Origin: Macrothele yani
Taxonomy: Eukaryota; Arthropoda; Arachnida; Araneae; Macrothelidae
Assembly (NCBI GenBank): GCA_039090855.1
Contig: CM077025.1
Coordinates: 96,576,489-96,640,488, forward strand
Direction: 5' to 3'
DNA: 64,000 nt
Shown: positions 10,331-21,519 of the stretch, piece by piece
Position numbering within the stretch: the stretch's first letter is position 1
Layout of the letters: each line of letters begins with the position of its first letter
The notes under the pieces: generated by a model
What the model was told of the DNA's origin: nothing
Seen by the model: only the letters and a program-made list of their open reading frames with translations
The model's database searches: none
Made by a program: the position numbers and the translations under genes

Positions 10331-11366
10331 ATACCTGCCAGCTCTTCCGGATTTTCCGGAAGTTTTCCGATTTTTTATACAATCTTCCGTTTTTTGGCCC
10401 GAAGAGCTTTTCTTCCGGATTATAAAATTTTCTGTATTTTTTGCTCAAAATATCCCTATAAATAAAATATATAACATAGATAGGAATTTTGCACTATTGT
10501 GCGCCGGAACCCCCTGCCCCGTTGGGAAGAAAGATTCAGAGACTCCAAGTACTGTGGATTTTACATAGATACTACGGAAATCGCCGGTAGAAGACTGACG
10601 ACGGAAAACATTGAGTCTGCAATGGAAACCGTTGGTACGCTGCGGACGACGTAAAACGTTGAGTGTGCTATGGAAATTGTCGATCCGCTACGGACGACGG
10701 AAAACATCGAGTATGCTATGGAAATCTAAAATCTCAGTGAAATAATGTTATTAAACATCTGTGTAAAGTTTATTTTCATGGTTTCAAGATCCTAACACTT
10801 GTTAATGAGTTCTAAAGACCACTGTGAGCTACTCCCAGTCTGTGTCGGCACTTTGTGCAAAATTCCTGTTGGTGTTTGAGAAAAACTAGAAAAAAATGTT
10901 AGCTCCACTTCGTGTTTCTCAACTTCTGAAGCAGGTCTGTGTCCCTGATAATGTTAAATAAAGCAGAAGAGAACAGTTTAGGTTTGAAAAAAAAATGTGG
11001 ACTTTGAAAGTGGCCAGATACTTAAGGAATCAAAAGCAAAAAATGACCGATATCCTGGCACGTATTGTAAAAAAAGGGGGAGGGGGATTCTGCGTAGGTA
11101 TCCAAAAGAATGGAATTCTCTTGCTATCCTGTACGGATAGTGTTTCAAAATAAAATAAAATTATTAATCTTTCCCTTGTTTTGTTAAAGTGCATATAAAA
11201 ATTAACGTGTAACTATTGCAAAACAAGATATACAGTTTTAGCTTTGTGTGGACATTTTATATTGTATAACAAATTTAACATCAGAAAAATCTTCCTGATT
11301 ATTATGCAATCTTCTGTATTTTTTTGACAATCTTCTGGATTTTCATTAAATTTAGTTGGCAGCTAT
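10331..11366. mobile_element. Non-autonomous TIR element with 8-bp target duplication
   Basis: The ends are ATACCTGCCAGCT at 10331 and, on the minus strand, ATAGCTGCCAACT from 11366. Flanking octamers ggttatac (10323-10330) and ggttatat (11367-11374) match at 7 of 8 positions, suggesting the hAT superfamily. No transposase is present. Near both ends 'cttcc(g/t)gatt' and 'cttctg(g/t)att' motifs repeat. It holds the 48-bp minisatellite at 10574-10727. Confidence 0.6.
10574..10727 (+). repeat. 48-bp minisatellite, about three units
   Basis: Starts near 10574, 10622, 10670 and 10718 recur exactly 48 bp apart. Each unit reads roughly 'atggaaatcgtcggtccgct' followed by 'acggacgacggaaaac' and 'atcgagtatgct'. 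The same minisatellite, with the same flanking sentence ('ccaagtact...'), occurs at 29945-30145 in a different element. Confidence 0.8.
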
Positions 11367-11738
11367 GGTTATATCTACTGCCCTAAATCTGGACATTTTC
11401 TCTCGGTTTTCTGAATGCTAACATTGTGCAGTCTGCACTCCGATTTTCATGTTGCAACAGTCACTGACCACGTCTTTAATTCCCCACTGACATGCCAATT
11501 TTGCTCATCCCTAACACAACTGACAAACAGTATTGATGTACACCTAACTTCCGAACAACAGTGATTTTACCCCTGTCTGAGTGGTGACTTATTCAAAGGT
11601 TTCTCTGTGTTTTGGAACTCTTGTGCCATTAAAAAATTTTTTTTTTCAAAATAATTGCACCAGTTGTTTTTCTTAAGCTTTTGCACGAATACCTGTATTT
11701 ATTAAATGTTTGTAATCAAAACATGGTTTCATTTTCAG

Positions 11739-11878
11739 AATAAACAATGGATTGTGAAAATATTGAGAATATTCATTGTGAGAAGGATGAAAAGGACAAG
11801 TTGCATAGGAGCCGTGTCCGTGAAGTCCTAATGGAACTTCAACCGGAAAGTGGTTCACCTGTGGACAGTGTTATCAAG
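11739..11878 (+). CDS. Candidate first coding exon of an unidentified host gene
   Basis: A 3' splice site (pyrimidine-rich tract ending in tttcattttcag at 11738) precedes a short leader and an ATG at 11747 in a good context (aacaATGG). The frame runs 44 codons, starting MDCENIENIHCEKDEKDKLH and ending ELQPESGSPVDSVIK, and stops being protein-like exactly at AAG|gtgaat (11878), a 5' splice site of phase 0. The peptide is acidic and lysine-rich at the start, with no signal peptide or membrane segment. I do not recognise the family. It differs from the surrounding transposon remnants in having no repeat copy in the window and clean splice borders. The exon at 45719-45903 is in matching phase. 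Confidence 0.45.
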
Positions 11879-12757
11879 GTGAATATAAAAAAAGAAATTA
11901 GTTTTTCTGTTTCTTCTCTTTTTATGGATTTAATTTCTTTAATGGTTTTATGCTACAGTTTTTATTTTAGGGGAGCTGTGTTTGACTGGTGGTGTATAAA
12001 TTCTCTTGTAAGACATGAAATTAAAAAAAATTGTGATCTTTTAGAAGTTGGACACACGTTGCACAACTTGGCACCTGCTAATGTCCAAGTAAATAAATAA
12101 ATTTACTGTCCTTATGCTTACTTGTGTCATACATTTCCTCATTTCTAATGTACCAGTTTATCAATTGTTACCTGGCTCTTCATCAATACAGCCAACATGT
12201 CTTGTTGGTTCTAATGCCCTGCCAATCTTTTGATTATATTTCAATTCATGTCATGAACCCATTAAATACACACAAAAACTTGGGGGTTTTAGTGTTTTTT
12301 TCTTCTTCTTTTAATTAGATATTTTATCAACTAAAAATTGATTCCCTTCTGTTTCCATTAAACTAAATAATAAATGTGTAGTTGCCTCCCCATCCTCTAA
12401 TAATTTAGCCTAGTTTTGCTGATGAGTGCAAGGTTCAATTGCTCCTACTTTCTGTCGTCCAGTTCAGGGCTTATTTTTAATGTAATCCAGGGGGGTTCCT
12501 TTTCGATGCGCAGTAGTAAAGGCATTTTCGGTGACTTGTGCATGATGACGTAGCTGTGGAAGGAAATAATTTACGTCGATGGTTTGTTTGCATTCATTTA
12601 CTATTACTCTTGTGTTTATTTAGCGGTATTTGATTGATTCTTTGTGATGTAGTGTTAAGCATTTTTATTGTGCTTGGAAAAAGATAATTATTGTGAAATA
12701 TGCATATCATGAGACAAATCCCTAAGGGTTGTCTTATGTTAAAACATGCTTTAGATG
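11879..12757. other. Putative intron sequence, no gene seen
   Basis: AT-rich sequence with long T runs. The open frames here are short and low-complexity. A sentence at about 12470-12560 ('gggggttccttttcgatgcg') looks like the edge of an old repeat but I cannot define its ends. Confidence 0.5.
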
Positions 12758-13105
12758 AAATAAATATAATATCAAAGGTATTGTTTGCCTATATTGAAAA
12801 GTATTTCTCACTTTGTCGCTCCGTGAGGCACGTGAGCTGTATCTCCCGACCCGATGAGTATAGCCTTCTCTAATAAAATTATTTTAATTAATAGAAAATT
12901 TTAAATGTTTGATTGTGCTATTAAATGAATGTTTAACTCAAAATATTTAAATAAATTGTTGTATTTGTTAAAAAATTTTTAACTAGCAAAAACCTGTAAC
13001 AAAATGGGCCTCTCTTGAGTTGGGAGCACATGCCTCACAGAGCGACAACGTGCAAAATACTTTTCAATATAGATAAACAATACCTTTGATATTATATTTA
13101 GATAA
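12758..13105. repeat. Foldback element
   Basis: The left arm, about 12758-12850, including 'aatatcaaaggtattgtttg' and 'ctatattgaaaagtattt' and 'gtcgctc(c/t)gtgaggca', recurs inverted at about 13010-13105. The spacer is about 160 bp. No coding sequence is seen. Confidence 0.8.
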
Positions 13106-13251
13106 GTATTTTGTTAACAAAATGATAAAAGTTGTGCTAGAAAAGATGTAAGTATTATATCATTCAGGTGACTTCAGAAATCCTTCTACTGCTGTGTGCT
13201 TTTGAAAGCAAACTCCACAACCCCACCATTCTGTGCTGTCATTTTGTAAGA

Positions 13252-13443
13252 ATGATACCTAACTGTGCTATTACTCTGTGCCCATCGGAGAATAAGAGAA
13301 TGAAAGGAACTGGGATTATTTATCACGCATTCCCAAAAGATCAAATATTGCAAAAAAACTTGGCTACTCAAAATGTGAATAAAAAGATGCTATCAGTGTG
13401 AAACAGGGCTAGAATTTGCTCTAAACATTTTACTGAAGGTGAC
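13252..13443 (+). pseudogene. THAP-type zinc finger remnant
   Basis: THAP domains bind DNA through a C2CH zinc site and occur in transposases and host proteins. From the ATG at 13252 the frame reads MIPNCAITLC (first C-x4-C pair), then GTGIIYHAFPKD, a typical THAP stretch, and in the same frame ARICSKHFTEGD, which supplies the final C-x2-H. A TGA at 13399-13401 lies between the two halves, and another stop follows at 13444. The domain is therefore a broken fragment of about 60 residues. It may belong to a Kolobok or P-type transposon; a Kolobok-like fragment lies at about 17680-17760. Confidence 0.6.
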
Positions 13444-13795
13444 TGAATATGATTTGAAATCATATGCAGTAAAAAAAGCTGAGTCATATAATTGTAAGCA
13501 GAAAAGGCTGAAATCATATGCCATTCTTTCCATGAATCTCCCCTGTAGTAACAGCACTCTTGCTGCAGCTGCACGTTAGTAGAAACATCTCACATGATGC
13601 CAGTAACAACATAGAAAGCAGGGCTGGATTTCTAACAAAAAAAGTGCAGGAACCCTAAGTGCGGAATGAGACCTATATGCAGCATTACTTCAGTGAAGCC
13701 ACAATTATTGCAGTTGGCAAAGTTTGCCAATAACTATTTCTTATTTAAGGTAGAATTATTGAGTTAAATTGTGTTTTCAAAGCCTTGATTTTGCA

Positions 13796-13980
13796 TACAT
13801 GAGATTCTTCCGCGAATTCGCGGAATTCCGCTTTTTTGGCATCATTTTGGTCATCCTCGAGGTCATTGCAAAAATGAAGAGAAATTTTTCAGAATTTTTT
13901 GGGGGGGGGGGGTCGTCGTTCTATAGAAAAATCCTTGGAAAAAGCGGAATTCCGCGATTCCGCTTTTTTGTGGTGTAAAA
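13796..13980. repeat. Single unit of the 'gattcttccgcgaattc' repeat family
   Basis: It begins 'catgagattcttccgcgaat' and contains 'ggaattccgcttttttggca', 'aatgaagagaaattttt' and a G-run. The same unit starts the tandem block at 60660-61395 and lies within 1960-2560. The second half ends in an inverted echo, 'ggaattccgcgattccgc'. Confidence 0.65.
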
Positions 13981-14480
13981 GAACCAAGCGCTTTCTAGCT
14001 GAAAGCGTTGTTTTATGAAGCAGGCGCTGGGGGCAAGAAAAATGTTGGAGGGTGGTGAGTCAGGAGCTCAATTCGTTTACTGCTGTCAACAATGGATGGG
14101 ATGTCAGTCACTTGAGCATCGCAGCGCGAAGGGTGGAAGCTCCGCCTACTTCGTGTTTTAAGGAAACTGCCGCAGCCCACGAGGAGACATCCATCCCGTG
14201 TCTTGCGGGAAATCGCAGGCCACTCTGCATTCTATCCGTGACGTCATCGCGAGGAACTCTCTCTCTTGTAATTTGCGATATATCCGAATGCGTTCCCGCT
14301 TTTCTGAGATCGTTCGAGAATCGAAGCTCTCGTGAAACCTCTTTCTACGAAGGACGCACAGAGATTACGGAATTGACAATTACAGAATCTCCGTAATTAT
14401 TACGGATTACCCCCGGGATTACGGGTGACTAACAAAAAATTATGGTTATTCAGGTTTTCGCTGTTATAAAGAAAGTTTTA
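13981..14480. other. CpG-richer unique-looking stretch, no gene called
   Basis: GC content and CpG density are clearly higher than the neighbourhood. A plus-strand frame of 114 codons (14052-14396) is open, but I recognise no domain and it runs into 'attacgga' repeats near 14355-14430. It could be a repeat edge or an old regulatory region. Confidence 0.4.
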
Positions 14481-15660
14481 ATGGTTTTGTAAATAATCGA
14501 TGTAAAAGCCTCTGAACAAAGTTCGTAACACTCCTTTGTATTTTTTTTCCCCCTGAGGTGGCGGAATTTGTTTTGCTTGGTTCGAAAGTGTGAAAAAAAA
14601 AAAAAAAAAAAAAGCACGGCGCTAGGATTGCATAAGCACGGCGCTAGGATTGCATAAGCCCGGCGTGCTTCTTTCGTCATGACCCGTTATTACGTGCTTC
14701 TTTCGCTGTGGCCCGAGATTTCGTCGGCCTGAAGCATCTGAATAAAGTTCGTGACGCAGCTTTCTTTTTCTTAAATTCTCCCCCCCCCCCCCCCGAAGAG
14801 AAGGAATTTATTCTGCTTGTTTGAAAGCCAAGTGGAAAGGAAGCACGGCGCTTCGAGGCGTGCTTCTTTTGCCGTGATCCGGAATTGCGTTGGCTCGGAC
14901 GTGCTTCTTTCGCTGTGGCCCGGACTTGCGTCAGCCCGATGCCTCTGAACCAAGTTCGTGACGCACCTCTTTGTTTTGTTTTGTTTTTTTCTAAGGAGGA
15001 GGAATGTGTTTTGCTTGCTTGAAAACTTAGTGGAAAGAAAGCACGACGCCCGGCCAGTATTACGTCAAAGTTCGTGACGCAGCTTTCCTTTGTTTTTTTC
15101 TTTCTGGGGAGGAGGAATTGTTTTGCTTGTTTGAAAGCTAAGTGGAAAGGAAGCACGGCGCCACGCCGAATTACGTAGGCCTGGCGTGCTTCGTTTGCCG
15201 TGATCCGGAATTACGTTGGCTCCGACGTGCTTCTTTTGCTGTGGCCCGGAATTGCGTTGGGCCTATGCCTCTGAACCAAGTTCGTGACGCACCTCCGTGT
15301 TTTTTCTTTTTTTCTAAGGAGGAGGAATGTGTTTTGCTTGTTTGAAAACTTAGTGGAAAGAAAGCACGGCGCCCGGCTAGGATAACGTCGGCTCGAAGCC
15401 TCTGAACAAAGTTCGTGACGCAATCCTGTTTCTTTCCTTTCTTTCGCTTTTTTCCTAAGGAAAATGTGTTTTGCATGTTTGAAAGCTAAGTGGGAAAAAA
15501 CGCACGGCTTCGGGCCAGTATTACGTAGGCCCGAACCCTCTAAACAAAGTTCGTGGCGCAGCTTTCCGTTTTTTTTTTTTTTTTCTTTCTTTCTTTCTGA
15601 GGAGGAATTTGTTTTGCTTGTTTGAAAGCTAAATGGAAAGAATGTGTCATGAGCGGCCCA
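14480..15660. repeat. GC-richer tandem array, about seven units of variable length
   Basis: The landmark 'aa(a/c)(c/a)aagttcgtgacgc' recurs at about 14521, 14748, 14956, 15070, 15282, 15413 and 15549. Units contain a T-rich segment, 'gaggaggaat(g/t)tgttttgct', 'ttgtttgaaagctaagtgg' and 'aaagaaagcacggcgc'. Spacing is about 115-135 bp for short units and about 210 bp for long ones, which add an extra 'gtgcttctttcgctgtggcc' module. C-runs and T-runs vary between units. The long minus-strand frames across the array follow the repeats and are not a gene. Confidence 0.85.
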
Positions 15661-15689
15661 AAAACATGGTTAAAAACAAGAATTCGGCA

Positions 15690-17068
15690 GAGAAAATCTC
15701 CCCACTTGCTTCACATTGATGGAGATTCATGTCACCGTATTCACAATGCAAGTAAAAATTTTTGCAAGCCATTTTAAGCTTACATTGAGAAATACTTTAT
15801 TGACTTCTTCAATGACTTTAAATGGTCGGCAGATCAACATGAAGCCTTTGTGAAATTATAGGGCTAAAATTCACTGAAATTAAGAACATGGTGCAATGCA
15901 GGTGGTTGTCATTCTATCGTGTGGCATTAAACAGTTTACATATCCATGATGCCCTTTTGCTCCTGTATTATGGATTTGTGCAGCCTAATGGAAGACCAAT
16001 ATACATGGATGTGATAAATAAAATATGTAAAGATTAGAAAGAAAAAGTTAAAATTCCAGGAGCTTTGGAAGAAATTACGGGGAAAAAATCTAACAGAAGA
16101 TGGAAATCTAGAATTGTTGCAAAATTATTTGAAAGCTCAAAAAAACCTTGCTTATATTAAATTTTTATGTTGCAGCTCTACCTCTTTTGAAAAAATATGT
16201 ATGCTTATTTCAAACAAAGGAGCCATTAATTCATAAAGTTTTTGATGAGCAGAAGCAACTATTCTTGGATTTCTTAGCTTGTTTCTTAAAACAAGAGGTA
16301 CTGAAAGGCAATCTTATGAAAGATTTGATAAGGCAAACCTGTGAAAGATTCTTGGATCAGGAACATTAGTTTGAAAAGCAAATCAAATGATATTCTGGGG
16401 AATTTTTTTTAAGCCAGGCTGCTGAAGCTTATATTCAGCGTGCAAAATACATGCAAAAGACACTACCATTATGTAGTGATATTTTAATGTACATATCAGT
16501 TATTGATCCTTCTACAAGGGGACATAATCTAACTTTAAAAAGACTGAAAACTTCCACAGTTCCTTTGAAATATATTGAATTCAGAGGAAATGGAAAGCTA
16601 TGCTCTAGAAATTCACCAGTATCAGTTTGAATCACGACTTCCATCTCCTGTTGATGAAGTTGGAAACTTTGTAAAAATTGATGCGTGGTGGGCAAAGGTG
16701 TTTAACCTCTACAAGTACACTGTTATCTAAAATAGTAAAAGCCTTGATATCATGCTTTCATGGTCCGCAGATTGAAAGTTCTTTCAGCATGATGGCTGAA
16801 ATCATAGACATAAAATCAGGAAGAATGAACATTGAAACCTTATTCAGCTATACAAACTGTGTGGTATAAACTTAAAGCACAGGGTGAGTCTGCAATTAAT
16901 TTCTTCAGTAAAGAAATTTTTTTGCAAGAAGCAGTTGATGCCAACCTCTGCCAAAATCTTAGGACATCAAAAACAAGTTATACCAAAGAAATGGAGAGGA
17001 AAAGAAAAGGAATTATCAGCAAAAAGAAAAAGTTAGCAATGGATGCTGTTCAGCTGAAGTCAACGTGA
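15690..17068 (+). pseudogene. hAT-superfamily-like transposase remnant
   Basis: The stretch reads as one transposase when frames are switched. 15690-15850 gives HIDGDSCHRIHNASKNFC and FNDFKWSADQHEAF. 16148-16369 is open (PLLKKYVCLFQTKEPLIHK, then EQKQLFLDFLACFLKQE). About 16750-16860 gives CFHGPQIESSFSMMAEI and KSGRMNIETL, which resembles the C-terminal hAT dimerisation region. At about 16840 the frame shifts to SAIQTVWYKLKAQGESAINF, ending in a lysine-rich tail at 17068. Several stops and shifts make it nonfunctional. The assignment to hAT rests on the C-terminal motif; I have not identified its terminal repeats. Confidence 0.6.
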
Positions 17069-17674
17069 AATAAATATGGCCATGCAGCTTGCTGAGAAGA
17101 AATCCAGGCTTGCTCAAAGAGGAAATTCGAATTGTTGTGCAAGCAAGTACAACAAAAAAGGGCAAAATATCTTTGAAGCAACCTGTTTAAAAACCATAAG
17201 TTCTAGTCATTTTTTTTTAATTTGTACATATTCAAATACATATTCCAATTATCATTTAGTAAGAATCTGTGAATTTAACTTATTTCCACACACATTTCAT
17301 TTCTGAAAAAATTTGGTACATTAGAGTGCTACTAAGCCAACAAGACTGACTTATCTCTTGTACTATGATGTTTGACCAAAACTAATCTGTGGATATGTTT
17401 CTAATTCTTGCAAGTTTCTAATTGCTTGACTAAATGCACAAACTTTCCTAGACAAATACTTTTCTCATCAGGATTTAGCTAGTAAAGATTTACATGTATG
17501 TTTTAAATCCGATTTTTTTTAAATATTTCATTTTATTTTGTTCTTGATTCCCTACTTTTCTATTGTGAATATAATAATGTGCTTCACTTTAATATTTATA
17601 TACATAATTTACAGAAAATGATTTCATATGGCTTGTGCAATCTTAAATATTGTATATGCTGTATTTGAATTTGC

Positions 17675-17765
17675 TCTCACCGCGCTTTCGCACTTCCCAA
17701 TTTTCCACCCAGTTAAAAAGTTCAGCTTTTTTTGTCATCGGTCGGTCTCATGTATGATAAAAGGA
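17675..17765 (-). pseudogene. Possible Kolobok transposase fragment
   Basis: About 75 bp resembles 61515-61595 within the Kolobok-type transposase remnant (shared 'aagttcagctttttt' and 'gtct(c/n)(a/t)tgtatga'). On the minus strand it encodes KKLNFLTGWKIGKCES, against KKLNFLHQVKNRNVPRES in the better copy. It is too short for a firm call. Downstream, on the plus strand at 17974-18170, a broken frame (SVSPKKRKMDKDTQ, then stops) could be another transposon scrap. Confidence 0.35.
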
Positions 17766-18287
17766 GGGTTGGTTTTGACGGTGCCATGTCACTCGTGCAT
17801 TTGGATGTGTAAAATAAGCTTGCATTTTCAGAGCTGTGGTGGGCTCCAGCTAATTTGCCAAAAATGAAGTACCGAAGCGACACTCCGTTGAGCTTCTGCC
17901 TGAATTAACCCGTGATAGAAAATCTAGATGTAGGAAACATGTTGTATAAGTGTAACCCACTAAACAGAAGCAATGCCCGTACAGTTCGTAAGTTTGCCCC
18001 TAGAAACCATTTCCAGTGTATCACCAAAGAAGAGGAAAATGGACAAAGACACTCAACCTGAAAAGTCAGACCAGTTAGTGGAAATGCAACAGATATTACT
18101 AAACATGAAACAACTATAAAATGAAAATTAGAGACTTAAAGCTGCTTGTGCTAAATTAAAATCTTGAAATAAAGTTTTGAATAGTTTGCTATCAGCACTG
18201 TGATGACAATTGCTTGTGAATGCAAAAAAATAAAAAATCCTTGTGTATTGATGGTTACTCCTTTTAAGCATACATATCTACATAGCC

Positions 18288-19966
18288 CAGGGCTGGAAAA
18301 TTACTAGGTGCCAGGTCGCCCGGGTGCCTAGAAATTTGGTCCTGACGCCCAACTTTTTTTTTACTTCAAATTTCGTAATTTGTAGTCATTACTTTGAGTT
18401 CATAAATGCAAAATGCAACTTCAACAAATTGTAATTTAATAAAATCAAACTCTGAAATTTTTCGCTTTGATTGCATTTATAAATTCTGTCAGCTTTTATC
18501 CTGAACCGTGTGTTTCAAGCAGAGAAACACGATGAAATCTGAGTCACGTGACTATCCTGTCAGATCGCGGAAGCATTGAAGATCACACTGTTTGGTTTAA
18601 GCTGCCGGCCCGGGAGCAGAAACAGCGAGACGCTGCGACTCAAGTCGCAGATTCCCGGAAAGGTTTGCAAACTGTTTTTCTATTTTCTTAACATTAATTC
18701 TTTTTAAGATTTCTTTAAATTTTAAAACAAAGGAAGGGAAATTTTCATGCATTTTTAATGTTGGCTCGCGTTTAAGATGTAAAGCTGTAATCGATAGATC
18801 ATGCAGACAACTATAATCGATGGATGCCCCCTCCCCCTTATTTTATTTTAGCTTCCATTCTTCCATATTTTTCAAACAGATAACTTCAACTTGAAGAGAT
18901 ATAATTGCTTTTCTTGAGCTTTGAATCTCGGAAGCGATATTTTTATGCACTTTTGATGCACCACGCACGTTTGATGTGCGTGGTGGTTTAGTTAAAAGGG
19001 CATAAAAGCATTTAACGGAAGCTAATGGTCGCAATTCTTCCTTTTTTTTTTTTTTTTTGGCGTGGAGGCCTAAAATTTTAATCTAACTGAAAGTTAAATC
19101 AAGGCTTCTTTTTTTTCTTTTTTTTTTTTAACGAGAGCCTTACCATATTTGCAAAGGGTTTTCTTTTTTTCTGCGGCCATTGGCTTTCCGTAAGTTGTCA
19201 CAACATTTATTCCCCCTTTTGCTTCCAGATAGCTTCACTTCAGTTTTCAGTTAGGTTGATAAGGTGTCTTTTTTTTTTTTTGTTCTTCCTCTTTATTTTT
19301 TTTAAACCATATTTTTACACATTTTTATCGTTCGTTTTCCGTTTTTTACTGGCGCATTACGAGGCATTCCGAAAGTTGATCACAGTTTTTGCGTTTTTTG
19401 GCTTCAGATAGCGATAGCTTCATTTCAGTTAGAGATTGTTTTTTTTTTTTTTTTTTTTTACAAAATCCATATTTCTTGAGCGTTTGCAACATTCCCTTTC
19501 GTTTCTGCGGCCATGCGGCTTTCGGAAGTTGACGGTTGCATTTTACTTTATTTTATCTTCTTTACTTCCAGATGGCTTATCTCGAACTTTTTTTTCTAAA
19601 ACCACATCTTTACATATTTTTTAACGCCCCTGCTTCGTTTCCAAAGCCGTATTACGCAGTACTTTGGAAGCTTTATTTATTTTCTTCCGAATAGTTTCAT
19701 CTCAGATTGATGAGGTATGAACGTTTTTTTTTCACATTCTTTTTTATGTTAAGATTTTTATCAGAACTATCGAACCCTGAGATTTATAGGTCGAATTTGA
19801 ATTTCATTTAGCAGTAAGTAGTTTGGGTAATAGCAGTGCTGAATACACTTATATTATTACTCTTTCTTCTGACATCATCACCATGCATTACGTTTGTGCA
19901 TGATACTTTGAAATTTGCTTTCGTTTCACCTGGCTCCTAGATCTGGAGCTTATTTTTCCAGCCCTG
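18288..19966. mobile_element. Non-autonomous hAT element
   Basis: The ends are CAGGGCTGGAAAATTACTAG at 18288 and, on the minus strand, CAGGGCTGGAAAAATAAGCT from 19966. A perfect 8-bp target duplication, acatagcc, lies at 18280-18287 and 19967-19974. The second motif near the left end (GCCAGGTCGCCCGGGTGCC) resembles the left end of the element at 33635. No transposase is present; the interior is T-rich with a tandem block at 19060-19720. The exact duplication implies a comparatively recent insertion. Confidence 0.88.
19060..19720. repeat. Tandem block of about 160-bp units within the hAT element
   Basis: Four imperfect units share 'accatatttttacac', 'ttctgcggccat(t/g)(g/c)ggct', 'ttcgga(a)agttgac' and 'ttccagatagcttcatttca', separated by long T-runs. 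Spacing is about 155-190 bp. Confidence 0.6.
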
Positions 19967-19974
19967 ACATAGCC

Positions 19975-21519
19975 TAAAAGTGGCAATGATCACCATATTG
20001 AATTGAAACTGTGCAAATTAGAAAAGATCAAGGATTTTTTTGGTCGATATAGATTCCTTAATTATTTTGGTAAAAATCTCAGGTTTCCCATCGTGTTGTT
20101 TCAGAAATGCATAAGACAAATGGTGAACACAACTCTTTTATATTAGTTAAAAATTAATTCTGAATGGACATTTTTCTTTTCTTTAGTAATTGCATGATGA
20201 AGTGAAAAATTTTTAGCTTTTGCTCATATAAGCTTTAAATTTTTCTCCCTGCTTTAAGTTACATATGAATTCTGTGTTTTGCTTCTCCTCTGCTCCTCCA
20301 CAGTGATGTCAAATGAAAGAGCCAATGAAAGCATGTATTATTAATGGACCCAACCTAAAGAGATATCTAAGGACCCTGAATGGAACCAGTTTTTTTTTTA
20401 ACTTTTTCATCCACTTCCTTTTATTTAGTAAATGTAAAGTTCCTTTGAGGTGCCATGGTCTCTGGCAGACCCTGATAATTATCTAGTTTTGTCAGTGAGT
20501 GCAAAAATGTTCAGTTGCTCCTTCTCCCAGTCGTCCAGTTCATAGCTTATCATTAATAGAACCAGCCTGAAAAATATACACACAAACAAAAACTTTAGTG
20601 TTATTGTTTTATTTTTTCAAATTAGGTAATTTATCAGCTAAAAATTGATATCTTTGTTTCCTTTAAATTAAATAATGAAATGTGTAGTTGCGTTTTCCCC
20701 TTACCCCTTAATAATTTGGTCTAATATTTTTTTGTGAGCATAAGATTTAATTATACTGTATGATAAACGTACACTTACCCTAATTTCTTTGTAGGAATAC
20801 CACTATATGTAGCACATTCTTGTCAATTCATGATATGAACATCGTGTACCTCATTTTTTTTAATTCTTTAGAGGGATTATTCAACAAATTATAATTAAAT
20901 AATTTATATACTTAAGGAAATTAATGCTATAATTGAAAATTTATCTTACCTTAAAACCAAGTGGCCGGGTTATAAGTACATCATTCTCTTCTTACACAGT
21001 TGCCAAATATTTCAACTCTTATAAAAAAATTTAATTTATCTGTTTATATGCTATACCAAAAACTTTGGAGTTTTTTTTTTTAATTTATGTATATGCTATA
21101 CCAATTAAAAACAACGATGGATAGAAGAGGTGCAGCAATGGATAGAAGAGGTTGAAATCATGGCTGCTGATATAATAGTAAGTAATGAAACAAATCACAA
21201 TGGCTCAAACAGCAAACTGTATGAAAATATCACCTTTTGTCAATGACTAGATGTTGGTTTTCATGCTCAACATGTCATGGACTTTTCAATACATGTATAA
21301 CTAATCTCTATGAATTAAAACACAACAAAAGACCCCCCCCCTATTGTAGTAAAAAACATTCTGTGAAAAAAAAAATTGTGTAGAACAAGTCTTGTTAGCA
21401 TTTACTGTGTGGTTTCTTTACCTCCAATTAAAGTTCTGTTTTGAGCAAAAGCTATCACCCTGACAGTTGGTACTTTGAGAGCCTTAGCAGCAATTGATGT
21501 AAATGAAAAATTAATAAGT
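19975..21519. other. No gene seen; AT-rich spacer
   Basis: AT-rich sequence with homopolymer runs. A sentence at about 20390-20640 resembles 12250-12480 ('gttgctcct...gtcgtccagttc'), suggesting two copies of an old uncharacterised repeat. A short direct duplication, 'gcaatggatagaagaggt', lies at about 21117-21152. Confidence 0.5.

Noticed and set aside
14052..14396. 114-codon plus-strand frame in a CpG-richer patch
   Set aside because: No domain, no splice support, and it merges into 'attacgga' repeats.
14677..15156. 159-codon minus-strand frame and its neighbours
   Set aside because: The frame follows the tandem array units and contains repeated peptide blocks created by the DNA repeat.
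21117..21180. Possible short exon ending at 'gatataata|gtaagt'
   Set aside because: The donor is good but there is no convincing acceptor or polypyrimidine tract, and the coding stretch contains a stop in context.
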